In this document: positions 1 to 7,635 of the stretch, in pieces
Layout of the letters: each line of letters starts with the position of its first letter
Numbering within the stretch: position 1 is the stretch's first letter
Origin: CAKZLS01 sp963771545
GTDB taxonomy: Bacteria; Pseudomonadota; Alphaproteobacteria; Rhodospirillales; Defluviicoccaceae
Assembly (NCBI GenBank): GCA_963771545.1
Contig: CAVYTX010000003.1
Location: forward strand, 248,001 to 312,000
Reading direction: 5' to 3'
DNA length: 64,000 nt
Translations under genes and position numbers: made by a program
Notes under the pieces: model-generated
The model's input: only the letters and a program-made list of their open reading frames with translations
Database searches by the model: none
What the model was told of the DNA's origin: nothing

Positions 1-106
1 TCGCGGATTATGCCAATGATCGATGCGGGGACCGGCGAACGAACCAAGGGCGCGGCCCGCTGCCCGGCCGCGCACCCGAATCGTCATTCGTCAACTGGCG
101 TCGGCC

Positions 107-751
107 TCATTCCGAAGGCGGGGCCGCCTCCTTTTTCGGCGAGGGCTCTTCATCCTCCACCGTGAGCTCCTCGATCGCGTCGTCCACGACCTCTTCTTCG
201 AACACGGCGTGGGCCTGTTCTTCGATCTCGGGCGCCGGCGCTTCCTCCTCTTCGTCGTAGCGGTCGACCGCGCGTCCCGTCCGGGCCTGGGTTTCGGCTT
301 CATCGAGCGAGCGGGCGACGTTCACGTTCACCTGGATCGTCACCTCGGGATGGAGATTGACGGCGACGGCATGCATGCCAAGCGCCTTGATAGGGGCGCT
401 CAGCCAGACCTGCTGGCGGCGGATGGTCGCTCCAGCCTCGGTCACCGCCTCGGCGATGTCCCGGGCGTTGACCGAACCGTAAAGCTGGCCGCTTTCTCCG
501 GCCTGGCGGAGGAGCACGACCCTCAGGCCGTCGAGCGGCTGGGCGACCTTCTCGGCCTCGGCCTTGCGTTCCAAGTTGCCGGCCTCGAGTTGCGCGCGCT
601 GGCTTTCGAACCGCTTGCGGTTGTCGTCGGTCGCCCGCACGGCCTTGGTCTGCGGTAAAAGATAGTTGCGGGCGTAGCCGGTCTTGACGTTAACCACTTC
701 ACCCATTTGGCCGAGCTTTTCGACACGTTCCAAAAGAATAACTTCCATCAT
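107..751 (-). CDS. rplI: 50S ribosomal protein L9
   Basis: Large-subunit ribosomal protein that binds 23S rRNA near the base of the L1 stalk. The N-terminal rRNA-binding domain is clear: EVILLERVEKLGQMGEVV followed by the GYARNYLLPQ motif, then a long charged connecting helix and a C-terminal L9 domain. At about 214 residues it is longer than the roughly 150 of E. coli because of a Glu-rich C-terminal tail, which is common in alphaproteobacteria. It is the last gene of rpsF-rpsR-DUF2232-rplI. Its start overlaps the stop of the DUF2232 gene, indicating translational coupling. Two consecutive Met codons are possible starts; the second gives the canonical MEVILLE start. Confidence 0.97.
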   Translation of the reverse strand: MMEVILLERVEKLGQMGEVVNVKTGYARNYLLPQTKAVRATDDNRKRFESQRAQLEAGNLERKAEAEKVAQPLDGLRVVLLRQAGESGQLYGSVNARDIAEAVTEAGATIRRQQVWLSAPIKALGMHAVAVNLHPEVTIQVNVNVARSLDEAETQARTGRAVDRYDEEEEAPAPEIEEQAHAVFEEEVVDDAIEELTVEDEEPSPKKEAAPPSE

Positions 752-1692
752 TCACTCCTTTGCGGGGGCCCGGCCTTCGCAAGACGCGAGCGGATGCCCA
801 CCCATTGTTCGATGATGCCCAATCCCGCCACGGCCACGCCGACGAACAGCAGAAAAAGCACCAGCGCGACGTAAAACGCCGCCAGCACAAGTCCTCGTGC
901 CGGAAGCGGCCGGCTCAGGATATGGACCACCGCCAAACCCAGAAAAAAGAATGGGGCGGCAAAAATCATCACAAGATTGCGCGCCACGTATTCCACGTCG
1001 CCGGAGCCGAACACGGCGACCGCCGCGGCCCCAACCAGCAACCACGACATCCAGTCCGGAAGGGTCAGATCCGACCACCGCGGGGTCGGCCTGAGAGCCC
1101 ACCCGCGCCGCGCGAGGAGCCCCTGCCCCAGAACGCCATTGACCGTCATCATCAACAGCCAGGTAACCGCGGTCATGCCGACGAACATGGGCGCCAGATA
1201 CGAGACAAAGATCTGGCGATTGGCATCGCCAAGGGTAGGCGCGGCCATCGACAGGGCCGTCTCCAGAAGGGTCTTTACCGTTTCCTCGATACCCGCCTCG
1301 CCGCGCCCCGCGAACACGGTCGCGACCGCGATGGCCGCGCCGACGACGGTGAGACCGCACAATACCGAGCCCACCGGATACCACCCGGTGGCCGGCTTGC
1401 CCTGACCAGCCGCCCGGGTCAGGGCCTGGCGAACCAATAGCCAGGACGGAAACGCGTGCATGCCGCCATACACCCCGGCCGAGGTGATCCCGCCGAGCAG
1501 CCCCACCCCCGCCATGCCGGTCACCGCCGCGACCAGGGCCGCGGCCGGGCCGAGACTCAGGCCGACCATCAGCACGGGCAGCGGGGCCAGATAGGCCAGC
1601 AGAAACCCGCCCGGCGAACCGAACAGTCCGGCCATCGACGCGGCGGCGCTGAGGCCCCCTCCGCCGATGGCGATGAGCGCGGTTTTCTTCAT
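748..1692 (-). CDS. DUF2232 family integral membrane protein
   Basis: Polytopic inner-membrane protein of about 314 residues, with some eight hydrophobic segments rich in Gly, Ala, Val and Leu. The N-terminus, with its LAYLAPLPVLMVGLSLG stretch, matches the DUF2232 membrane family found between rpsR and rplI in many alphaproteobacteria. The molecular function is unknown. The conserved place inside a ribosomal protein operon and the overlap with rplI show co-expression but do not give a role. The family call rests on hydropathy and synteny. Confidence 0.85.
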   Translation of the reverse strand: MKKTALIAIGGGGLSAAASMAGLFGSPGGFLLAYLAPLPVLMVGLSLGPAAALVAAVTGMAGVGLLGGITSAGVYGGMHAFPSWLLVRQALTRAAGQGKPATGWYPVGSVLCGLTVVGAAIAVATVFAGRGEAGIEETVKTLLETALSMAAPTLGDANRQIFVSYLAPMFVGMTAVTWLLMMTVNGVLGQGLLARRGWALRPTPRWSDLTLPDWMSWLLVGAAAVAVFGSGDVEYVARNLVMIFAAPFFFLGLAVVHILSRPLPARGLVLAAFYVALVLFLLFVGVAVAGLGIIEQWVGIRSRLAKAGPPQRSE

Positions 1693-1785
1693 GGGGCAAT
1701 TCCAGGTTCCGCGGCGCCGTTTGCCGCGTCACCCATGAGGGGAGCCATGGACGTCGATACCTTGCCCGCGGTTACACCGCCTTGC

Positions 1786-2019
1786 TCACTTGACGATGTA
1801 TGGAAGCAAGGCAAGGAAACGGGCCCGCTTGATGGCCTTGGCCAGTTCCCGCTGTTTCTTCGCGGACACCGCGGTGATCCGGCTGGGCACGATCTTGCCG
1901 CGCTCCGAAATGAACCGCTGCAGCAGCTTGATGTCCTTATAGTCGATCTTCGGCGCGTTGGGGCCGGAAAACGGGCAAGTCTTGCGACGCCGGAAGAAGG
2001 GTCGGCGTGCCGTGCTCAT
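1786..2019 (-). CDS. rpsR: 30S ribosomal protein S18
   Basis: Small-subunit ribosomal protein of 77 residues that binds 16S rRNA as a heterodimer with S6. Recognisable features are the ArgArg-rich N-terminus, the CPF motif, the IDYKDIKLLQRFISERGKI core and the PSRITAVSAKKQRELAKAIK stretch that contacts rRNA. It overlaps the end of rpsF by four bases and lies 93 bases upstream of the DUF2232 gene in the same operon. Length and sequence are typical. Confidence 0.98.
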   Translation of the reverse strand: MSTARRPFFRRRKTCPFSGPNAPKIDYKDIKLLQRFISERGKIVPSRITAVSAKKQRELAKAIKRARFLALLPYIVK

Positions 2020-2501
2020 CGCTTGTCTCCTTCCTCGTCCGGAGCCGCGGCGTCGCCGGCGGTGGCGTCACCGTCGTCCGGGGGGGGTGACGCTTGGGCC
2101 GCGGCGCTTTCCGGCTCCGCTGGCCGCGGGCTCGAGCGGAATCGATCGTCGCGCCGGGGACGGTCGTCGCCGCGCCCCGCCCGCATCTGCATCATCGCCG
2201 AGGGACCTTCCTCCAGCGCGTCGACGCGAATGGTGAGATGGCGCAGGATATCCTCGTTGAGGCGCATTTGACGTTCCATCTCATGAACCGCGGGAGCGGG
2301 AGCATCGATATTGAACAGGACGTAGTGCGCCTTGCGCTGCTTTTTCATGCGAAAAGCAAGGGGACGCAAACCCCAAACCTCGCGCTTGGCGATCCGGCCG
2401 TCCCGATCTTCGATGGTTTTCGTAAAAGTATCCGCGAGAGATTCAACCTGGGTCGCGGAAATGTCTTGCCGTGCGATAAACACGGTTTCGTAGTAAGGCA
2501 A
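2016..2501 (-). CDS. rpsF: 30S ribosomal protein S6
   Basis: Small-subunit ribosomal protein that pairs with S18. The N-terminus MPYYETVFIARQDIS and the WGLRPLAFRMKK segment are diagnostic. The 161-residue protein carries an extended, low-complexity acidic C-terminal tail rich in Asp, Ala and Pro, as in many alphaproteobacteria. It is the first gene of the minus-strand operon. The leader upstream can form two GC hairpins, so S6:S18 autoregulation of the operon is possible but unproven here. Confidence 0.98.
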   Translation of the reverse strand: MPYYETVFIARQDISATQVESLADTFTKTIEDRDGRIAKREVWGLRPLAFRMKKQRKAHYVLFNIDAPAPAVHEMERQMRLNEDILRHLTIRVDALEEGPSAMMQMRAGRGDDRPRRDDRFRSSPRPAEPESAAAQASPPPDDGDATAGDAAAPDEEGDKR

Positions 2502-2583
2502 TGGCCAAACTCCCTCTGGATTGTCTCATCCGGGGCTTTGCCCGGCATAGCCGGAACGGTCCGGCAAGGAGAATCGAGGCGGC

Positions 2584-2612
2584 AATAAACCATGACTCGA
2601 CCGGTCGCGCAA
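2584..2612 (-). promoter_or_regulatory. predicted sigma-70 type promoter for rpsF operon
   Basis: Read on the minus strand, TTGCGC is followed after 17 bases by TTTATT, about 85 bases before the rpsF start. The boxes match the consensus only partly. The position between two divergent housekeeping operons is where a promoter is expected. Confidence 0.35.
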
Positions 2613-2708
2613 GCGGCGGTCGAAGCGGCCGCGCTTCGCGCCGTCTGCACGCCCGCGTCGGATGGCAAGAAACCGGATGCGCCGCGCGCCGGTTTTCATT
2701 ACGGATGC

Positions 2709-2736
2709 TTGACAGGGCCGAACGGCTCGCTATGAC
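2709..2736 (+). promoter_or_regulatory. predicted sigma-70 promoter for fabG
   Basis: TTGACA, a perfect -35 box, is followed after 16 bases by TATGAC, a fair -10 box, ending about 42 bases before the fabG start codon. It is the best promoter match in the rpsF/fabG divergent region. Confidence 0.55.
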
Positions 2737-2778
2737 ATCGGCGGAACAAAAGCTTATGCAACGGGTTTAAGGGCGGCC

Positions 2779-3516
2779 ATGCTCGATTTGAGCGGCAAAT
2801 CTGCGCTTGTGACCGGGGCGTCCGGTGGCATCGGCGGGGCCATCGCGCGGACCTTGGCGCGCCAGGGCGCGATCGTCGGATTGTCCGGCACCCGGGTTTC
2901 CGCGCTCGAGGCCGTGGCCGCCGAAATCGGCGGAACCGCCCGGGTTATTCCCGCGGATTTGGGAAGCGACGGCGGCGCCGAGGCGCTTGTCCGCGACGCC
3001 GAATCGCAATTGAACGGGCTCGATATCGTCGTCAGCAATGCCGGTGTCACCCGCGACGGCCTGGTGATGCGGATGTCGGACGAGGATTGGCGGACGGTGC
3101 TCGATGTCAATCTGGGCGCGGCCTTCCGGCTGACCCGCGCGGCCTTGCGGGGCATGATGAAGAAGCGCTGGGGTCGGTTCATCGGTATCACCTCGGTGGT
3201 CGGCGTCACCGGAAATCCGGGCCAGGTCAACTACGCCGCCTCCAAGGCCGGACTGATCGGAATGTTCAAGGCCTTGGCGCAAGAGGTCGCCGGGCGCGGC
3301 ATTACCGCCAACTGCGTGGCGCCCGGTTTCATCGAAACCGAGATGACCGCCAACTTGCCGGACGACAGGCAAAAGGCCATCCTGGACAGAATTCCGATGG
3401 GAAGACTGGGAACGCCGGAGGACGTGGCCGCGTGCGTTGGGTACTTGGCAAGTACGGAAGCGGCATACATAACGGGTCAGACTTTTCACGTGAATGGTGG
3501 AATGACTATGGTGTAA
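2779..3516 (+). CDS. fabG: 3-oxoacyl-[acyl-carrier-protein] reductase FabG
   Basis: NADPH-dependent beta-ketoacyl-ACP reductase of type II fatty acid synthesis, in the classical short-chain dehydrogenase fold. The cofactor motif TGASGGIGG lies near residues 12-20, NNAG is present as SNAG, the catalytic Ser precedes VVGVTGNPGQ, and the YAASK motif gives catalytic Tyr and Lys. At 245 residues it has normal length. It is followed by acpP, fabF and mltG, the usual order. The fabD gene that normally lies directly upstream in alphaproteobacteria is absent. Confidence 0.95.
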   Translation: MLDLSGKSALVTGASGGIGGAIARTLARQGAIVGLSGTRVSALEAVAAEIGGTARVIPADLGSDGGAEALVRDAESQLNGLDIVVSNAGVTRDGLVMRMSDEDWRTVLDVNLGAAFRLTRAALRGMMKKRWGRFIGITSVVGVTGNPGQVNYAASKAGLIGMFKALAQEVAGRGITANCVAPGFIETEMTANLPDDRQKAILDRIPMGRLGTPEDVAACVGYLASTEAAYITGQTFHVNGGMTMV

Positions 3517-3549
3517 AACTGCTCTTGACCGTGTAGAACGCGTTGCGCG

Positions 3550-3578
3550 TTGGCAAACACCGATAAAGTGTGCTACGA
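3550..3578 (+). promoter_or_regulatory. predicted promoter for acpP
   Basis: TTGGCA is followed after a 17-base spacer by CTACGA, about 100 bases upstream of acpP. A separate acpP promoter would fit the high demand for acyl carrier protein and the 163-base gap after fabG. Confidence 0.4.
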
Positions 3579-3679
3579 CACGGCGGTTTTTGCTGCGCCG
3601 CAGCGTCCCGCGGCATCAGGGGACCGGCCATCAACTATGAAATTTACAATATCAATCAAAATGATCGAGGGGACACAGC

Positions 3680-3916
3680 ATGAGTGACGTCGCCGAGCGG
3701 GTAAAAAAAATCATTGTCGAGCACTTGGGTGTGGAAGAATCCAAAGTGGTCGAGTCCGCCAGCTTCATCGATGATTTGGGCGCCGACAGTTTGGATACCG
3801 TCGAACTGGTCATGGCCTTCGAAGAGGAATTCGGCATCGAAATCCCGGATGAGGCGGCCGAGAAGATTCTCTCGGTGAAGGACGCGGTCGACTACATCAA
3901 CAACGCCACGGCCTGA
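3680..3916 (+). CDS. acpP: acyl carrier protein
   Basis: Acidic 78-residue carrier protein that holds growing acyl chains on a phosphopantetheine arm. The attachment serine is in GADSLDTVELVMAFEEEFG near residue 38, the invariant DSL motif, and the protein ends with the typical acidic helix. It is preceded by a GAGGGGAC-type ribosome site and lies between fabG and fabF, the conserved fatty acid synthesis order. Confidence 0.98.
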   Translation: MSDVAERVKKIIVEHLGVEESKVVESASFIDDLGADSLDTVELVMAFEEEFGIEIPDEAAEKILSVKDAVDYINNATA

Positions 3917-3999
3917 CGGCCGGGCACGATTGTGGCAAACGGCCGGGGAACCGTGCCGTTTGGGACCAGAGAATTGCTGCCACTGGACGATGCGGGAAC

Positions 4000-5262
4000 A
4001 TGAGACGTGTAGTTGTTACCGGCCTTGGCCTTGTCGCTCCCCTCGGGTGCGGTGTGAAGGCGAACTGGGAGCGCCTGATCAACGGTGAATCGGGGCTCGG
4101 CGCGATCCAAACGTTCGACGTCTCGGACTTGCCGGCAAAGATCGCCGGCCAGGTTCCCATGGGTGAGACCGCCGAGGGCCGCTTCAACGCCGACGACTGG
4201 GTGTCGCCGAAGGACCGGCGGCGCATGGGGGACTTCATCGTCTTTGGGTTGGCCGCGGCCGAGCAGGCGGTGACCGATGCCGGATGGAAACCCGACGACG
4301 AGGAGTCCCGCGTCCGCACCGGCGTGATGATCGGTTCCGGTATCGGCGGCCTGGAGGAAATCCACAAAAACTCCGTGCTCGTGGAACATGGATCGGTGCG
4401 GCGGGTGAGCCCGTTTTTCATTCCGGCGTGCCTGATCAACCTGGTGAGCGGCCACGCATCCATCAAATACGGGTTCAAGGGACCCAACCATTCGGCGGTC
4501 ACCGCATGCGCCACCGGGGCCCACGCCATTGGCGACGCCGCCCGGTTGATCATGTGGGACGATGCCGACGTGATGGTTGCCGGTGGCGCCGAAGCGGCTA
4601 TTTGCCGCACCGGGATCGCCGGGTTCGCGGCGGCCAAGGCCTTGTCGACCAAGTTCAACGACACGCCATCGAAGGGTTCCCGGCCGTGGGACGTGGATCG
4701 CGACGGGTTCGTCATGGGCGAGGGCGCCGGGGTGGTGGTGCTCGAGGAATACGAACACGCCAAGAAGCGCGGCGCCAAGATCTACGCCGAGGTGGTGGGT
4801 TACGGTCTGACCGGCGATGCCCATCACATCACCGCCCCCGCGGAGAACGGCGACGGCGCCTATCGCTGCATGAAGATGGCGATGAAACGCGCCGGAATGA
4901 ACCCGGAGGACATCGACTATATCAACGCCCACGGCACGTCGACGCCGCTCGGCGACGAGATCGAGGTGGGCGCCGTCAAGCGGGCGTTCGGCGACGCCGC
5001 CTACAAGGTTTCCGTGTCCTCCACCAAATCCTCCATCGGACACCTTCTCGGCGCCGCCGGGGCGGCCGAGGCGATTTTTTGCATCATGGCCTTGAATGAG
5101 GGCGTGGTCCCGCCCACCCTCAATCTCGACAATCCGTCCGAGGGCTGTGACCTCGACTTGGTGCCTCACCAGGCCAAGGAACGGCCGGTTCGCGCGGCGC
5201 TCTCCAATTCCTTCGGCTTCGGCGGAACCAACGCGTCGCTGATCTTCAAGCAGGCGAATTAG
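4000..5262 (+). CDS. fabF: 3-oxoacyl-[acyl-carrier-protein] synthase II FabF
   Basis: Beta-ketoacyl-ACP synthase II, which condenses malonyl-ACP with acyl-ACP in chain elongation. It has the thiolase fold and 420 residues, normal for FabF. The Cys-His-His triad is visible: VTACATGAH with Cys near residue 170, NAHGTSTPLGD, and KSSIGHLLGAAGA; the GFGGTNAS motif is near the C-terminus. It follows acpP by 83 bases and precedes mltG by 13 bases in the same operon. Confidence 0.98.
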   Translation: MRRVVVTGLGLVAPLGCGVKANWERLINGESGLGAIQTFDVSDLPAKIAGQVPMGETAEGRFNADDWVSPKDRRRMGDFIVFGLAAAEQAVTDAGWKPDDEESRVRTGVMIGSGIGGLEEIHKNSVLVEHGSVRRVSPFFIPACLINLVSGHASIKYGFKGPNHSAVTACATGAHAIGDAARLIMWDDADVMVAGGAEAAICRTGIAGFAAAKALSTKFNDTPSKGSRPWDVDRDGFVMGEGAGVVVLEEYEHAKKRGAKIYAEVVGYGLTGDAHHITAPAENGDGAYRCMKMAMKRAGMNPEDIDYINAHGTSTPLGDEIEVGAVKRAFGDAAYKVSVSSTKSSIGHLLGAAGAAEAIFCIMALNEGVVPPTLNLDNPSEGCDLDLVPHQAKERPVRAALSNSFGFGGTNASLIFKQAN

Positions 5263-5275
5263 GAAACCCAGCGGC

Positions 5276-6253
5276 ATGGGCCGCATCGGGTGCGCCGCTC
5301 TCGTTGTCGCGATCTTGGTCGTGGGCGCCGGCGCGGGCAACCTTTTGTGGCTATCGGAGCAGTACAAGAAACCCGGTCCGCTCGCCGGGGAGGCCACCGT
5401 CATCGTGCCCAAGGGCGCCGGCGTCCGGGCCATCGCCGAGCAATTGGCGGATGCCGGGGTCATCGCCTCGCCTTTGGTGTTTCGCCTCGGCGTCCGCATC
5501 CAGGAGGCAGAGTCGGATTTGCGCGCCGGCGAGTACGCGTTTCCCGCCGCCATCAGCGCGCGGGACGTGGTGGCGCTGCTGAAGTCCGGCAAAACCGTGG
5601 TTCGGCGCCTTACCGTGCCCGAGGGACTCACCACAGCCCAGGTGCTAGAACTGGTGGCGGAAACGCCGGCGCTGACGGGAGAGACGGGTCCGCCCCCCGG
5701 CGAAGGAACGCTTCTGCCCGAGACGTACCACTTCTCTTATGGCGATGCCCGCGCCGCCGTGATCGCGCGGATGCGCGACGCCATGAAGGCGGAACTCGAC
5801 GCATTGTGGGCGACGCGGGCCTCCGGCTTGCCGCTAGAGACCCCCGAACAGGCGGTGATCCTCGCCTCCATCATCGAGAAGGAGACGGCGGTGCCGGAAG
5901 AGCGCCGGCGGGTGGCGGCGGTGTTCGTCAACCGGCTGCGCAAAGGGATGCTGCTGCAATCCGACCCCACCACCATTTACTCGCTGACCGGCGGGGTGGG
6001 GCCGCTGGACCGGCCGCTCACCCGCAAGGATCTCGCGACCGCTTCGCCTTACAACACCTACGTCTCGCCGGGACTGCCGCCCGGCCCCATCGCCAACCCC
6101 GGCCGCGACTCCCTGGCGGCGGCGCTCAATCCCTTGGACAGCGAGGAGTTCTACTTTGTCGCCGACGGCGCCGGCGGCCACGCCTTCGCCCGCACGCTTG
6201 ACGAGCACGAACGCAACGTCGCCCGCTGGCGCAGAATCAAGAACAGACCCTAA
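5276..6253 (+). CDS. mltG: endolytic murein transglycosylase MltG
   Basis: YceG-family membrane-anchored lytic transglycosylase thought to end nascent glycan strands. One N-terminal transmembrane helix (residues about 5-27) is followed by a LysM-like module with VPKGAGVRAIAEQL and the catalytic domain. ASIIEKET carries the catalytic Glu, followed by LQSDPT and the SPYNTY-GLPPGPI-NPG signature. Its place directly after fabF is conserved in alphaproteobacteria. Length (325 residues) is normal. Confidence 0.96.
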   Translation: MGRIGCAALVVAILVVGAGAGNLLWLSEQYKKPGPLAGEATVIVPKGAGVRAIAEQLADAGVIASPLVFRLGVRIQEAESDLRAGEYAFPAAISARDVVALLKSGKTVVRRLTVPEGLTTAQVLELVAETPALTGETGPPPGEGTLLPETYHFSYGDARAAVIARMRDAMKAELDALWATRASGLPLETPEQAVILASIIEKETAVPEERRRVAAVFVNRLRKGMLLQSDPTTIYSLTGGVGPLDRPLTRKDLATASPYNTYVSPGLPPGPIANPGRDSLAAALNPLDSEEFYFVADGAGGHAFARTLDEHERNVARWRRIKNRP

Positions 6254-6279
6254 GCATGGGACCGCGGTAACGTTGCCCG

Positions 6280-6696
6280 ATGCCGAAGGAACTCTTCGTC
6301 AACATTGACGTTCCCGATATGGCCGCCGGGATTTCATTCTACGAGAGCGGCCTGGGCTTCACTTTGCGGCGATTGCTTTTCGATGGATCCGTCGCGGAAC
6401 TGTCCTTCGGTGGCGTTCGGATTCACATGATCCGCCAAGAATCGGGATCATCCGCAATTCCGGACACAATCATCCGTCGCGATTACGACGACCATTGGAC
6501 GCCCGTGCATCTCGATATCGTCGTCGACGATTTGGCCGCGGCCATCGCCCAAGCCGTGGACGCCGGAGCGCGCCTCGCGATGGAGGTCCGGCATCTTGAT
6601 TGGGGCGAAATCGCAAACATGCGCGACCCATTCGGTCACGGCTTTTGCCTCATCGCTTTTCGCGGCGGCGGCTACGATGGTGTCGCGTCCGGGTAG
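6280..6696 (+). CDS. VOC family protein (glyoxalase/dioxygenase-like)
   Basis: A 138-residue protein with one vicinal-oxygen-chelate domain made of two beta-alpha-beta-beta-beta modules. The N-terminus gives FVNIDVPDMAAGISFYESGLGF, and the C-terminal module ends in MRDPFGHGFCLI, a typical metal-side motif. Substrate is unknown; members include glyoxalases, fosfomycin or bleomycin resistance proteins and extradiol dioxygenases. It lies 26 bases after mltG on the same strand and may be transcribed from that operon. Confidence 0.85.
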   Translation: MPKELFVNIDVPDMAAGISFYESGLGFTLRRLLFDGSVAELSFGGVRIHMIRQESGSSAIPDTIIRRDYDDHWTPVHLDIVVDDLAAAIAQAVDAGARLAMEVRHLDWGEIANMRDPFGHGFCLIAFRGGGYDGVASG

Positions 6697-6715
6697 CTGC
6701 TCCAGATGCGTTCGA

Positions 6716-6964
6716 TCAGCGGCGATTCTTTTTGCCGAAAATACTGTCCCAATTCTTGCGATACGCGTCGGTCACCAGCTTTTGGTGCTCGCCGCGGCTA
6801 TATCCGGTGGAGGCGTCCGATGTGGAACTTTCAGCGGCCGCGCCCGATCCCGCATCGGATCCCGCATCGGATCCCGCGGCGGCCGTCGCGTCCTTGGCCT
6901 CGGTGCCGGTCTTTGCTTCCGTTTTGACCTCTGTTTTCGCTGCCGTCGTGGTCGTGTCCGCCAT
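6716..6964 (-). CDS. small low-complexity hypothetical protein
   Basis: An 82-residue reading frame with an AGGAGAG ribosome-site-like sequence upstream. The first two thirds are low complexity, with repeated Lys-Thr-Glu-Ala and Ser-Asp-Ala-Gly units including a short internal duplication (GSDAGSDAGSG). The last 25 residues look folded and basic (VTDAYRKNWDSIFGKKNRR). No function can be assigned. It is convergent with the VOC gene. The compositional bias warns against over-reading, but the clean start and structured tail favour a real gene. Confidence 0.55.
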   Translation of the reverse strand: MADTTTTAAKTEVKTEAKTGTEAKDATAAAGSDAGSDAGSGAAAESSTSDASTGYSRGEHQKLVTDAYRKNWDSIFGKKNRR

Positions 6965-7102
6965 GTTGTGCCCTACTCTCCTGCTCTCCTGTCTGTGCCG
7001 GTTGTATAAGACACGACGCTCGTTGCATCAAGCCGCCGGAATCCGCGATGGGTGGCGCGCGCTGGCGGCACAACGCCATTTCCGGCCGCCATCAGCACTG
7101 CA

Positions 7103-7129
7103 ATATGCGCATGTCTCTCATGCGCATAT
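7103..7129. repeat. perfect 11-bp inverted repeat upstream of feo operon
   Basis: ATATGCGCATG and its exact reverse complement are separated by TCTCT. There is no T-run after it, so it is not an intrinsic terminator in either direction. It lies within the 428-base gap 6965-7392, about 170 bases before the Fur-like site, and may be a protein-binding site or cruciform. Apart from these two sites nothing else is recognised in that gap. Confidence 0.5.
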
Positions 7130-7275
7130 GCAAATCCATAACGATCGGTTGGATATGCACGCGCGGCGGCGGGCCAATTCTTACCTAATTCCCAATGTTG
7201 GGGGCGGGATTAAGCGATTCGGGAAGGGGGTTTCCTTGGACGCCGAGTTTCCTTATTATTCCTCCGGATAATTGT

Positions 7276-7296
7276 TGCGAATGGTTTGCATTCGCA
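7276..7296 (+). promoter_or_regulatory. predicted Fur-type operator of feoABC
   Basis: TGCGAATG and CATTCGCA form a perfect inverted repeat with a five-base centre. The half sites can also be read as overlapping 7-1-7 repeats (TGCGAAT-G-GTTTGCA), the arrangement of Fur boxes. It is 97 bases upstream of the FeoA start. Fur repression of feo is established in many bacteria; the assignment here is by pattern and position. Confidence 0.5.
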
Positions 7297-7392
7297 GTAG
7301 GGTGAATGCGAGAGTGCGGGATGTTGGGAACTGGCAATGGCGAAGATGCCGGGAGGCGATCGCGTCACGGTCGCCCGCGTTACGGAGTCGGC

Positions 7393-7635
7393 ATGACAGG
7401 TTTCAGCCTCGGGGACATGGCGGTGGGAGACAAGGGCCAGGTGGTGCGGCTTGTGCGCGGCAATCGATCCTATCGGGAGAAGCTTCTGTCCATGGGACTT
7501 CTGCCCGGAACCGAGTTCAGGGTGACCCGAGTGGCGCCGCTGGGCGACCCGGTGGAGATCAACGTGCGCGGCTACGCCATGACATTGCGCAAGGACGAAG
7601 CCAGGATGCTGACGGTGAGGAGGGTGGAGCCGTGA
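7393..7635 (+). CDS. feoA: ferrous iron transport protein FeoA
   Basis: Small cytosolic SH3-like protein of about 80 residues that supports FeoB. It shows the family pattern of MAVGDKGQVVRL, a central LLSMGLLPGTEFRV loop and C-terminal MTLRKDEARML. The start is taken at the ATG beginning MTGFSLGD, because the 29 residues possible upstream are not FeoA-like. Its stop overlaps the GTG start of feoB. Confidence 0.93.
   Translation: MTGFSLGDMAVGDKGQVVRLVRGNRSYREKLLSMGLLPGTEFRVTRVAPLGDPVEINVRGYAMTLRKDEARMLTVRRVEP

Noticed and set aside
3892..5634. 580-residue minus-strand frame
   Set aside because: Antisense shadow of fabF and mltG; no family resemblance.
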